From assembly GCA_027422505.1 (NCBI GenBank), contig JAPQWV010000002.1, forward strand, positions 26,452,501 to 26,516,500: a stretch of 64,000 bases of DNA, in the 5' to 3' direction. Under the pieces are notes generated by a model, which saw only the letters and a list, made by a program, of their open reading frames with translations, was not told the DNA's origin and ran no database searches. Shown here piece after piece: positions 10,674-22,200 of this stretch. A program made the position numbers and the translations under genes. Position 1 is the stretch's first letter, and the number at the start of each line of letters is the position of its first letter. The stretch is from Craterostigma plantagineum. Its lineage: Eukaryota > Streptophyta > Magnoliopsida > Lamiales > Linderniaceae.

Positions 10674-12904
10674 ATGGAAAAGCAAATGGAGCAACTCTCA
10701 TCAACAACCCTCTTGCCCGATTCTTTCAACGGTTCCAAAGAAGACGTCACTGCGATGATTTGGAGGCAAGTCAGAGAACCATTGATCGCCCCATTACTGA
10801 AAGTGGCTGTCATTATATGCACGACGATGTCTGTCATGTTGTTCATCGAGAGAGTTTACATGGCGATCGTGATTAGCCTTGTGAAGATATTCGGTCGAAA
10901 ACCCAATAAACGCTACAAGTGGGAGCCTTTGAAGGACGATTTAGAGCTAGGAAACTCTCTCTATCCCATGGTTCTTGTTCAAATACCCATGTTTAACGAG
11001 AAAGAGGTGAGCCCATGGACCTATGTATAAGCCCTGAAAATCATTAGTCTTCAACTTAAAAGTTCAGAACTTGGGATTTTCTTGATTATTTGCAGGTTTA
11101 CCAGCTTTCAATTGGTGCAGCTTGTGGGCTTTCTTGGCCATCAGATAGGATTATAGTTCAAGTTCTTGATGATTCAACTGATCCAACCATAAAGGTCATC
11201 ATCGTCTATTACAAGAAAAAGAAAAACATTCTCATAACTTACTCTTTCTATTACATCACTCTTGCATCTCCTTTACAGGACATGGTACAAATGGAGTGCC
11301 AGGGATGGGCTAGTAAGGGGATTACCGTAAAGTACGAAATCAGAGACAACAGAAGTGGCTACAAAGCTGGCGCATTAAAACGGGGCTTGACCCATTCGTA
11401 CGTGAAGCAGTGCGATTACGTAGCAATCTTCGACGCAGATTTTCAGCCCGAGCCCGACTTTCTCTGGAAAACCATACCTTACTTGGTTCACAATCCTCAG
11501 CTTGCCCTCGTTCAAGCTCGCTGGAAATTCGGTATGTTGTCATATGTGGTAAAATAAATAATCGAATCATTCATCATCATACCATTTATAACTCCCTTTT
11601 TTGCTTCGTTGGGGCAGTAAACGCTGACGAATGCTTGATGACAAGAATGCAAGAAATGTCGCTGGACTATCACTTTATCGTGGAGCAAGAAGTTGGCTCT
11701 GCAACATATTCTTTCTTTGGCTTCAATGGTAACAGATAATTACCTCAACGATATCTTCTGCTCACTCATTCATAAATGATTCTTACATATAAAAAAGGAA
11801 CTGCTGGCGTGTGGAGAATTGTTGCAATAGATGAAGCTGGTGGGTGGAAAGATCGAACTACAGTCGAGGATATGGACTTGGCGGTTCGAGCAAGTCTCAA
11901 AGGATGGAAATTCTTGTACCTTGGTTCTTTACAGGTACTTCTTTCTTCGATCGACGATAAGCTACTGTGTTATTGCACAATACGACTAAGGACCCATCTT
12001 TAAGGTGAAAAATGAATTGCCAAGCACCTTCAAGGCGTATCGTTATCAACAGCACCGTTGGTCGTGTGGGCCCGCCAACCTTTTCAGAAAAATGGCCGTA
12101 GACATAGTCAAGAACAAGGTTCGGTCTTCCTGGTTCGTCGATCGACTCAAAAAGTTTTAACGCAATAACGCTGATTTTTAATATACGTGCCAGAAAGTAT
12201 CAGTATGGAAGAAGGTTCATGTAATATACAGTTTCTTCTTCGTGAGGAAGATAATAGCACACGTAGTCACATCCGTTTTCTACTGCGTTGTACTTCCCGC
12301 TACTGCTTTGGTACCCGAAGTTGAGATTCCCAAATGGGGAGCTGTTTACATACCTTCGATCATCACCATACTCAATGCAGTTGGAACTCCAAGGTTCGAC
12401 TTTTATTTCGTTCCTATGCTAAACTATTTCATTTCTTCATGCCGATGAAAATCTATATTCGAATAAGGTCGCTTCATTTGCTGGTATTTTGGATACTTTT
12501 CGAGAACGTTATGTCTGTACATCGCACGAAAGCTACCTTAATCGGCTTGTTCGAAGCTGGGCGACGAGTAAACGAATGGGTTGTGACCGAAAAGCACGGA
12601 GATATTCTCAAGTTGAAATCAGAAGCTAAAGGTTTTCGACGGCCGAGATTTAGATTCTTCGCCGAACGGTATGCGCATGAATGAATGAATATTATTCATC
12701 TCTGAAAATACACAGCATAAATGAAATCATTTCATATATTTTTTTTTGTTACGTAGGTTTTATATGCTGGAGCTAGCAACTGGCACGTACTTGTTATTTT
12801 GTGGTTGTTATGATTTTGTGTTTGGGAGAAGCCATTTTTACATATATCTCTTAGCTCAGGCGACGGCGTTTTCCTTCATTGGCTTTGGCTACGTCGGCGT
12901 TTGA
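10674..12904 (+). CDS. Glucomannan 4-beta-mannosyltransferase, CslA family
   Basis: Nine exons (10674-11006, 11096-11194, 11279-11531, 11618-11728, 11798-11934, 12005-12118, 12194-12393, 12468-12668, 12757-12904), 531 residues, frame closed. Golgi family GT2 enzyme that polymerises mannose (and glucose) from GDP-sugars into hemicellulosic mannan. The signature residues are present in order: LDDSTD (Asp137), DAD (196-198), VEDMD (Asp290 region) and QQHRW (326-330). Hydrophobic segments flank the catalytic domain: one near residues 40-65, and several in the C-terminal third ([36 protein letters not shown], and two at the end). The length is normal for CslA and clearly shorter than CesA. The start ATG is preceded by a short leader. 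Which CslA paralogue it matches (for example CslA9-like) was not determined. Confidence 0.95.
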
Positions 12905-13269
12905 GCAGACTAAGTATGGCGGGCAATGGAATTTTACGCTTCTCCCCTCTTTTGTAGTCTTCTGTTTTTCAATTTTTTTTTTGCTCGAAAGAAAGGTTGT
13001 TCTCACAGGCTAAAGATAAACATATGAGGGTTTGAGCCTAGACTCGTATCGAATTTGTTCTTAATGGATAATGTTTTAGAAGAGACGATTATCGAGTTTT
13101 AGCTCATGTAGAGTTGTCCTAACATAAGAGATCTCCATAGTAAACCGTTTAACGGTTAAAGATATCAAAATTAATCGTTCACAACAGAAAGTAACATCCG
13201 CGAAAAATTGCCTCACGCCTCTCTAGACTGCAAGCTTGTGAAATCTTCAAAATCCACCACAATTTGGAC
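12905..13269. other. Spacer between convergent genes
   Basis: 3' ends of CslA (plus) and the HD2 gene (minus). Nothing else supported. Confidence 0.5.
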
Positions 13270-15067
13270 TTATTTAGCACCACCATGTTTGGCTTTAGAG
13301 TGAGATTCCAAAGCTTGGTCTGAAACGAAAGTCCTGCGGGCAAAAAGGCGAAACGAAATAGAAAAAGCTAATCTTTTTGGGTTTTATATGAAAGATGGAA
13401 AGTAACATACCTGTCGCAGCTTTTGCACGCAATGGATCCTCCAGATTTTGGAGTCTTCTTGTTTGTTTCGGACTTCTTACCAGTCTGCTTCGAAGGATAT
13501 GGTGTAGCAACATGCTCAACAGCTTTTTTGCCGTCTGAACAAGCAAAATGAGATGGTGTCAATATGAAAAAAATTCAGAATGTACAATGATTGTATTCAT
13601 GCAAACGTTTGGAGCTTAGAACTGAATGAAATCACCAGTTTTCTGCGGAGTAGCTTTTGCCTTCTTATCTTGAAGAGGCGTTTTGACGGCAGATTCTGCA
13701 GGGCGTTTCTTGCTCGGTTCAGCCTTTGGGAAAAAAAGAGAATTAACATAGGAGTTTTATACAGCGTATCCAACTGCATGATTAAGGCCGAACATTCACA
13801 ATACCTTCTTTGGTGTCCCCTCATCACTCTCGCTTGTTTCAGCCTCAGAATCATCAGAGTCGTTCAGATTCTGCATATTGTAAAGGTTATACGAGCAGGG
13901 AAATACATGAGCACACACCATCGAAGAAATGTGGAAGATTATAGATAAAACAGTAAGGAGAAGTGTGGCAAATCAGTGGGAGTATGAACTGTTGACGTTT
14001 TAGGGTGGATGATTTACCTTAGAGTCGTCTTCAGACATCATATCCCCATCACTGCTATCATCACTCTCATCTTTCTTTGGTTCCACAATCCTCACCTTTT
14101 GCTTGCCTGCATCGGACACCTTCTCTTTGGCAGCACCAGGCTTCGCTGCTTCAGCAGGTTTTTCTTGCTTAGGTTTTGCCACGGGTTTCCCTAAAGAGTA
14201 GCATGCCGAAGAGAAAACATGATTATATAGACATACATAGATTTAAAATAGCCAAACTAAGAGATTACAAAAATCACTACCGTTGTTAGCAGTAGTAAGT
14301 GGGATATCCTCCTCAGATTCAGATTCATCTGTACAACACATTACTTCAGTCATGACACAATTTGAGAAAAGAAAAAGGTGGAGTAACATAAGATTAGCAG
14401 AAAGAGAGACGATGAACAATAAGAAACAAACGATACCTGATTCTCCTTCTGGAAACTCAGTGGAAACGAAAGGAAAAGGGAGTCAAGGAAGGATCTTCGA
14501 ACTATAATATGGTGACAAACGCAGTTGAATAGAAAAAAAAAATGCCAATGCAAAATAGAATTAAAAAGGATATTCTTCATCCGAAGGGTTACTGGCTGTG
14601 TATCCATAGAAGTAGACACTTCCGCTTTTGCAGTTGTGTGATATCTCAAAATCTCTGTCAAAAATTAAATCAAATAGTTGCTGGGGCAACTTTTCAGTGA
14701 ACAATGTGCCAAGGACGAACTTCCTTCCATCAACATTCACAAACAAGCAGACAGATTCATTCCCTTTCCCCTTCTTCAACTCACCGAGGCACGCCTGAAA
14801 ATTAGCAGAAACTTCGAAATATATAACTGCGAAAGATGATTCAAACAAAAACAAATGCACAAATGTTGATTTCAGTCAAAGAAATGATATTGGATTATAC
14901 CTGCGAAAGATGCAAAACCATTCCATCTCCAGGGGAAACCTTAAGAGGTTCTCCGCTTTTCACCTCAACACCTGCGGGAGACAACAGAAACGAAGTATCA
15001 ACAACTATACTCAAACAAAAAAGCGTGGAAAGGACCAAATGGATAAAGCATTACCCCAAAACTCCAT
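13270..15067 (-). CDS. HD2-type histone deacetylase (HDT)
   Basis: Ten exons on the minus strand: 15067-15055, 14971-14901, 14794-14574, 14459-14437, 14328-14281, 14190-14018, 13870-13805, 13723-13636, 13534-13411 and 13333-13270, giving 296 residues. HD2 proteins are plant-specific nucleolar/nuclear deacetylase-type repressors. The conserved N-terminal pentapeptide MEFWG (1-5) and GEPLKVSPGDGMVLHLSQ are present. Then come acidic Asp/Glu/Ser tracts (DESESEEDIP; DDSSDGDMMSEDD; DSEAETSESDEG), a Lys-rich region, and a C-terminal C2H2 zinc finger (Cys271, Cys274, His287, His292). The first exon is only 13 bases. Intron 3 is a U12-type AT-AC intron, described separately; only by using it does the frame join to give the family's acidic stretch. 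Shares a short divergent promoter with the sterol reductase gene. Confidence 0.94.
14460..14573 (-). other. U12-type AT-AC intron in the HD2 gene
   Basis: 114-base intron between exons 3 and 4. On the minus strand it opens with ATATCCTTTTT, an exact match to the U12 donor consensus, carries the canonical branch-point word TTCCTTGAC (14490-14482) and ends in AC 23 bases past the branch adenosine. Without this splice the frame stops immediately after the donor; with it the protein continues DEDEFPEGESDESESEEDIP. No GT or GC donor is available nearby. The branch-to-acceptor distance is slightly long for U12 introns. Confidence 0.9.
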
Positions 15068-15465
15068 TGCTAAAGGAGAGAGACTGCTTTGGAAGAGTAA
15101 AAGGCAGGATTTTGTAGAGATGGCTTTAGGGTTTTAGCGTTGTAGACGAAACGCACTTTGCGCTGAGACCTGAGAGTGACTGCTGAAACTACTTTATAGA
15201 AAAATGGTAGACACAGCTTGGGCTCAAAATCCAACATATTATTTCCAGAGTAAGATGAATTGGGCTTTTGATCCGTGGGCTCTTACTCTTTGGGCTTTGT
15301 TTAAATGGGCCTAAGTCTATTTTCAGTAGAAAGGGAAAAATAGAAAGAAATAAAACATTTTTTTTTAAAATTGTTTTATTAAAGTAAGAAAACGACGAAC
15401 TACAGCTCAAAAATTCCAAGCAGTGTAGTGGACAAGAGTTCACTGAGGTTGGGCGGGAGAAGGCG
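15068..15465. promoter_or_regulatory. Bidirectional promoter, HD2 and sterol reductase
   Basis: Only 398 bases separate the two start codons of divergently oriented genes. The stretch holds a telo-box word next to the HD2 start (TTTAGGGTTTTAG, 15125-15137) and four or five TGGGCT/TGGGCC site II words between about 15205 and 15312. This combination is common in promoters of plant growth and translation-related genes. Shared regulation is inference. Confidence 0.6.
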
Positions 15466-18389
15466 ATGGATCTCTACAATCTTCTCGAGTCGCTAACACC
15501 TTCTCTTACTTCGGTAGAATCTCTGTTACTCGATATATCTAATAGTCAGTTTTTTTTTTTCGCTGAAGTTTGTTTTAATGTATGTGTAATATACATCTAA
15601 TGGTCACCGATGGTTTGATGATTCTCATTTTGCGAGTAATAGGTGCTGATGCTGCTATCGTTCCTTACTTACTTTGGCAATCGCTGGATCTATATTACCT
15701 GGAAGGATAGTTCCTGGTGTGAAGTTATCAGATGACACTCGTCTTCATTACCGTTGCAACGGTCTAAGTCTTTGATTTCATCTAGTCATTGCTCAAGTTT
15801 TTTCCTTTGCTCATCTTTTCATTTTTTCATTTCATGTAAAAAAATGCAGGCTTAATATTGCTGCTCTTTTTTATTTTTTCTTATTGGTATTGGCTGTTGG
15901 ATGGATCTCGTGCCACCAACTGTGAGCATTTTTTTAACTGATTTTATTCATAAAATAAACTATGGATGCGTGCATGTGGTATATCTGTTTGTATAAGGAT
16001 GATATGTGATATTTGGCCGTTCTCGATTCAAATTTTAACATCTATCTCACAATTATGAGACTGACTATCGAAATTTATTTGTTGTCAAGATACGTTACTA
16101 GCTGTACTATTTGATGCAGGTGATTGCTGATAGTGGGCTCGAGCTTTTCTCGACTACACTTGGGTTCAGTATACTTGTAGGTTTCAGTATAGCCGGTTAT
16201 ATTTATGTACTGTCTTGATGCTCTTTTGTTGTATTTATCTATCCCTTTTCCAGGTGACTTCACTTCTTTATCTAGCTGGCTGCAGATCACATGATCAAAG
16301 TTCTTCTCTGAAGCCTCATTTAACTGGCAACGTAATTCAGGACTGGTAAAATTTAAGGATACAATGAAACCTTCTTTTCATATATTGTATTTGTGTATCT
16401 TTATTTGATGGGGCTAAATGTCGCTTTTGTGCACAACACAAATGACTTGATGTGTGATGCTATACCAGAATCAGATTTTCATTGTTGTCTTGATTATGCA
16501 CTTGCTTGTTAGTTATTGCCATCTATGCAAACGATTTGGCTTTGTTAGCATACCATACCATGGAAATTACTCAATGCAGACTACGGGTGTTCTTTTCAGG
16601 ACTAAAATCTTAGGAAAACCGTGCTCAGATATATCTAAATGAGTTACAAAGACTTAAGATGGTCAGCCTCCTTTCTTATACTAAGTTATATTATTGCAGG
16701 TGGTTTGGTATACAGCTGAACCCCCAGTTCATGGGAATTGACCTCAAGTATGTTTCTAGACCAAGACACTGATGACTGTTCTCATAGTTACAAATTTACA
16801 TGTTAACTTTACCTTCCTCACGTCTCATTCTAACATATACTAATTGAAGCATCTTCATCTATTCCAGTACGTTTATGATGTATGTGTTCATCTGGCTGAG
16901 TTACTGAACACATCGGATTCTAATTAAAGAGTTTACAGTGTTTATGAAATTTCTTCCGCAGATTCTATTTTGTTCGAGCTGGAATGATGGGATGGCTTCT
17001 TATAAATCTTTCCATCCTTGCGAAATTCATTCTAGAGAAAAGCTTAAGCAGATCGATAACTTTATACCAGCTATTTTGTCTTGTAAGTCATCAAATGTGA
17101 AATTTTCTTTCTATGTTTTGTGTTCTAAGCCACTTATATCTTCAATCCGAATAATTTCCTCTCTTGTTGTAGATATATGTCCTGGACTACTTTTCCTATG
17201 AAGAGTACATGACGTCCACGTAAGCAACATTACCATCCACAACTTCATAAATTATGTAAATCTGATTAATTTATTCCTTAAGAAGTTTTGCCCACATAGA
17301 TAATTGCTTTAAAGAGTGCCTCTGGAACTTCTTCTGTGCTTTTGAAGATTAGACGAGGTGTTTCACTATTAGTAGTTTCCTCAATTGTTTTACGACACTA
17401 ACCTGCATTTATTATTTATGTTTGGCCTTCGTAGATGGGACATAATTGCAGAGAGGTTGGGGTTCATGCTGGTGATGGGTGATCTAGTCTGGATTCCTTT
17501 CACATTTAGTATCCAGGTACACAGCCACCATCTTGTTGAATCAGTGTCCATTTAGTTCTGATGCAATATGAACGGTTTGCCAATCGAACTCTTGTATCTA
17601 AATATTTAACTATCTGCCGACTGACATTATTCTTGTTGCAGGCCTGGTGGCTTCTTAAAAATGAAGTGGAGCTAGCAACTTCTGCTGTTATTGCAAATTG
17701 TCTTGTTTTCCTGATTGGGTAAGACTAATCATTGTGGCTGTTGCCATTGGTTCATCAGTTGGATATCCTTTCAATGCCATAATATGCATCCCAATGATCC
17801 TCTCGACATGTGTGGCTTATTTTGTGAAATGGAAGCTATATCGTCTTCAGAGGAGCTAACAAGCAGAAGCACATATTCAAAAAGAACCCCAAAGCTCTAA
17901 TTTGGGGAAAGCCTCCGAAAGTCGTTGGGGGGAAGTTGCTTGCTTCTGGTTATTGGTAAGTCCTGTTAAACAAGAGATGAGTCGAACGTTAAACATTACG
18001 CCACAATCCTTCAAATCCCACAAATTCTTGTATCATGTTATTTGAAATGATCAACTTATACAAATTTCTTGAAGGGGTATTGCCAGACACTGTAATTATC
18101 TTGGCGACATCTTGCTTGCCTTGTCGTTTAGCTTACCATGTGGCATAAGGTATTTGATGATTTTCTTACTATTCTTAAAACTCGGATTCAATAGAACTGC
18201 AGTAATCAAAGACTTCTGTAATCCATTTTGTGCAGTTCTCCAATTCCATACTTTTACCCTATATACCTCTTCATACTTCTGATATGGAGGGAACGTCGCG
18301 ACGAAGCACGGTGCGCTCAGAAGTATAAAGAAGTGTGGGAAGAATACAAAAAACTTGTTCCTTGCAGGATACTTCCTTATGTTTATTAA
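15466..18389 (+). CDS. Delta(14)-sterol reductase (FACKEL type), with two frame breaks
   Basis: Thirteen exons: 15466-15513, 15643-15761, 15850-15921, 16120-16176, 16254-16345, 16700-16747, 16962-17082, 17173-17219, 17435-17516, 17642-17718, 17836-17955, 18075-18149 and 18236-18389; about 369 residues expected. An ER multi-pass enzyme that reduces the C14 double bond in phytosterol synthesis. Exons 4-13 form one clean frame with GLELFSTTLGFSI, FGIQLNPQFMGIDLKFYFVR, TWDIIAERLGFMLVMGDLVW, ANKQKHIFKKNP and a C-terminal RHCNYLGD and YKEVWEEYKKLVPCRILPYVY, the ERG24/FK signatures. Exons 2 and 3 also match (LSFLTY then LAIAGSILPGR; GLILLL then DLVPPTVIAD), but each needs one T removed: at 15673-15675 and within 15867-15879. 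No splice change repairs both. Either an early pseudogene or T-run assembly errors; the ten intact downstream exons favour error. Confidence 0.87.
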
Positions 18390-19267
18390 TAAAAATCAAT
18401 CCATCCTTAGGCGTTTGAGGTATGCATCTGCCATTAGTAGTTGTTTGTTCTGTTGGGGTCTTTGCTTTTGTATTTCTTAATTAAAATTGCTGACTTGTAT
18501 TTCCTTTATGTCTGGAAATTTTTTGCTAATTTACTTCAAAGGTTGCGTTCGTATGTTTGACTTTACTACTTCCTAAAGTGGGCGTCGAGACATTAAAATA
18601 AATAATATTATTTTTTCTTAATTTTCTAAAACTGTTTCTTCCCAGGCTTGAGAGAAGGCGGCTAACCGTTTACCCGACCCCAGCAACAAAAATTGTGCGA
18701 TTTCAATTCACGTCATATATCACCATTTTGGTCAAATTCAAACCTCAACATCATCACACACCACCATCACAGTATCCATTTATCAATATGTTACAAGTAT
18801 AGATTCTAGGAAATGCGTAAAGTCTAATCTATTTTCCTCACTTTATAAGAATTTAAAATTTTAGTTAATGTTGTGCAAGCGTCGGTTTCTTTGTTCGTCC
18901 CTACTTGCTATTAAAATAATTGCATTTGTAACGCTAAGCATTGGTCTTATCTTGTGGTGGAAACTTGAAACCAGCAGTGCGCATCTTCATCATATTATTA
19001 TTCTTGTTAATAATTTTTAGATATTTAATTCGCATTGGACTCGGTATACTATTGCAATAGAAAACGATTTTTCATTTATCTTATTGCTGATTCGGTAATT
19101 TAATCGTAGCCTGTCTGGCGTACAAAAGTAAGCAAGCAAAGCAGCGACAACAGGGAAACCTTCTCCATCAATTCTTCAGCTACCAAAGAAGTAAACCAAA
19201 AGTAATAAGCTAAAACCTCCCCAAATCCATGGCGGTGGTTTGACTTCTCAGACTTCAAATCACTTCG
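18390..19267. other. Intergenic
   Basis: 3' region of the sterol reductase gene and promoter plus leader of CTR1. AT-rich, with no further feature that I can support. Confidence 0.5.
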
Positions 19268-22200
19268 ATGGAAATGCCAGGTAGACGATCAAACAACAAC
19301 TACACTCTCCTCTCCCAGCAAAACCCCGACGAATTACCATTTTACACCAACAACAGTAGCAGCTCGGGGGGAACTGACAGGCCCAACTCGATCGATCATC
19401 GCGGCGGTCGCGTCGCGGCGGCGCAGTTTCAAGGTTCGTTCGGTCTTCAGAGGCAGTCGAGTGGCAGCAGCTTCGGAGAGAGCTCGATCTCCGGTGGCGA
19501 CACGTACGCGTCTACCCCCGAGGGGGTTCTCGGTCATCTCAGCGATGGAGGTGGCGTGAAGGTGGGTGACGTGGCGGATACTGACTTGTCTGTCTCGAAG
19601 AGCTGGGCTCGACAGACGGAGGAGAGTTATCAGCTGCAACTGGCCTTGGCTCTGAGGCTTTCATCTGACGCCTCGTTTGGGGATGATCCGATTTTTTTGG
19701 ATCACGTCCCTGACGAGGCGGTGGTTATGGATTCTTCTGCGGTGGAGATGGCTTCGCATAGGTTTTGGGTAATGTCAAATTGTTTTGTTTTTAGTGGTCT
19801 TGCTCGTTTTGTTGTGGTTTGAGGATAGTGGAAAGTCGGGTGGCGAGAATCGCCTCTAGTAGACAGTATACCTATCAAGATACTTCTATTGCCATGTAGA
19901 TATTCGAGGTGAATCCTTTGGACTGATGATACGTTTGCGGCTTAAGAGGCTTAGATTAACAGTAAATGTAGTTATTTTCGCACCATAGGCTATTACATAG
20001 AGTAGCTATATTTGTCTAGCAATTTCAGTGGCCATGGGAATTGAGTTTTAGTACTGAGTTACCAATGTCCTTATTATGCATTATAATGGCTATACTACAT
20101 CCACTTTCACGTTATTATATATCAAACATATGTTTCTTGAAGACCTGCAGCAGCAATATCTTCCGAGCTTTCCCTATTTCCGTGACGTTTGTAAATAATT
20201 TTTTTTGCATCAGGTAAATGGATGTCTATCATACTCAGACAAGGTTCCTGATGGGTTTTATATGATTAACGGGATGGATCCTTATGTTTGGGCTGTGTGC
20301 TCAGATCCTCATGAAAGTGGACGCATACCGACCCTCGAGTCACTGAAGACTGTTGATCCTTCGAATATATCGTCAGTTGAAGTGATTTCAGTAGACCGAC
20401 GAGCTGATCCCAGCTTGAAGGAGCTACAGATTCGGATTCATACTTTGTCGTCTAGCTGCACAACCACAAAAGACGTTGTTGATCAGCTTGCAAAGCTAGT
20501 ATGCAATCATATGGGGTTGGTACAGAAAACTGCTAATTAGCATTTAAGCAGATTTCCCCTTGTTATAGTTGTCTTTTTGTGGTGTTCCTCAGGGGTGCAG
20601 CTCCTAATGGTGAAGATGGAATTATTACTTTATGGAAGGAGGGTAGTGATGACTTGAAAGATTGCTTCGGTTCCATTGTTCTCCCTGTTGGTAGCCTGTC
20701 TGTTGGTCTATGCAGACACCGGACTCTACTATTCAAAGTAAGCGTTGTTTTGACGTTAGTTTCCCTTTATGTTATCTTCACTTTCATCATTTGGGCTTGT
20801 TGAGACCCGCAATATATCCAAATGATATCTGTGTACCGGCCTTAAAACAGTAAAAACTGTTTTCATTTATGTACAAGAGACAACCGGAGATTTTTTCTGT
20901 TGTCACACTATTGAACTTCTTAGTTTGAAGACTGCCCAAGCACGGGGCTACTGTCTCCATCCTGTGGTTGTTCCGTTTAGTACTGCTGCCGAAAAATTCA
21001 GAGTTGTGATATTGACATTTTTTTCTGATGTTATGTCAATTGTGGTTTTTATGAACTTCTGATTGATTTTATTTCTTCGTAGTTTTTCGTTTTCAATTTA
21101 CATTTTGGTTGTCTTCACAGATTTTGGCTGATAGTATAGGATTACATTGCCGAATTGCCCGAGGATGCAAGTACTGCAATAGGGACGATGCTTCATCTTG
21201 CCTTGTTCGGTTTGGCCTTGACAGGTGTCTCTTGTTGCTTATGATGTCTTGTTCAATGTGGCGTTAACAGATATATCTTGAACCAATGGATTATCCCCAT
21301 TCTGTGCTGGCTTTGCAGAGAGTATGTTGTTGATTTGATTGAGAGACCAGGATGCTTATGTGAGCCTGATTCTTTGCTAAACGGTCCTTCCACAATCTCA
21401 ATTTCTTCACCATTGCGCTTGCCACGATTTAGGACGGTGGAACCGACTATTGATTTCAGATTGCTGGCCAAACAGTTTTTCTCTGATTTCCAATCACTTA
21501 ATGTAGAGTTCGACAAATCTACGGCAGGTGATTATCTTAAGAGTAATCTTTTCATCTTTTTACCAATAGTCTTTGGTAGAATTTAAGGGTGAGATTGTTA
21601 ATTTAATTCATGTCCGACTATAGTGACTAGAAAATGAACAAAAAGAAAATAAATGGTAATAGAGATCTAGCTTTAGCTAAAGTTGGGTCTCTTTTCCCAA
21701 CTCAGAAACACATTTTTCAGCAGCAGTTAAGTTCCCGCTTTACTATCCATGATCCTAAAATCTGGTCTGGTTGATCTCTACACGAAATTGATGTGTTTGT
21801 GATATCTGCAACAGAACATGGAGAGGATCCACATGGACAGGCTGGAGATGCTGGCCTGTGCCTGAAAAACAAAACGGGCTCACCTTCCAGCTCAAACAAT
21901 CAAGAAGAAACATCCAATTCACCTGCGTTTGCAACACATTCATGGACTAAAGTTCATTGTAAAGGGAATTTGATGCCAGCAAATTCTCCACAATTGTTAA
22001 GCTCCGGAAATATTATCAAAAGCTCAATTCCTTTAAAGCTTATCCCACCTGTTGGGCCCCAAGATAATCAGCCTGTTATTTCACTACTGGATCCCTTAGT
22101 TAGTACCAATAAAGATGTGAGATTTGTTGACAGTCCAATGGTTCCAAGACCGAGTGACATTACGTTTGAGATTGATGATCTGAGCATTCCCTGGAATGAT

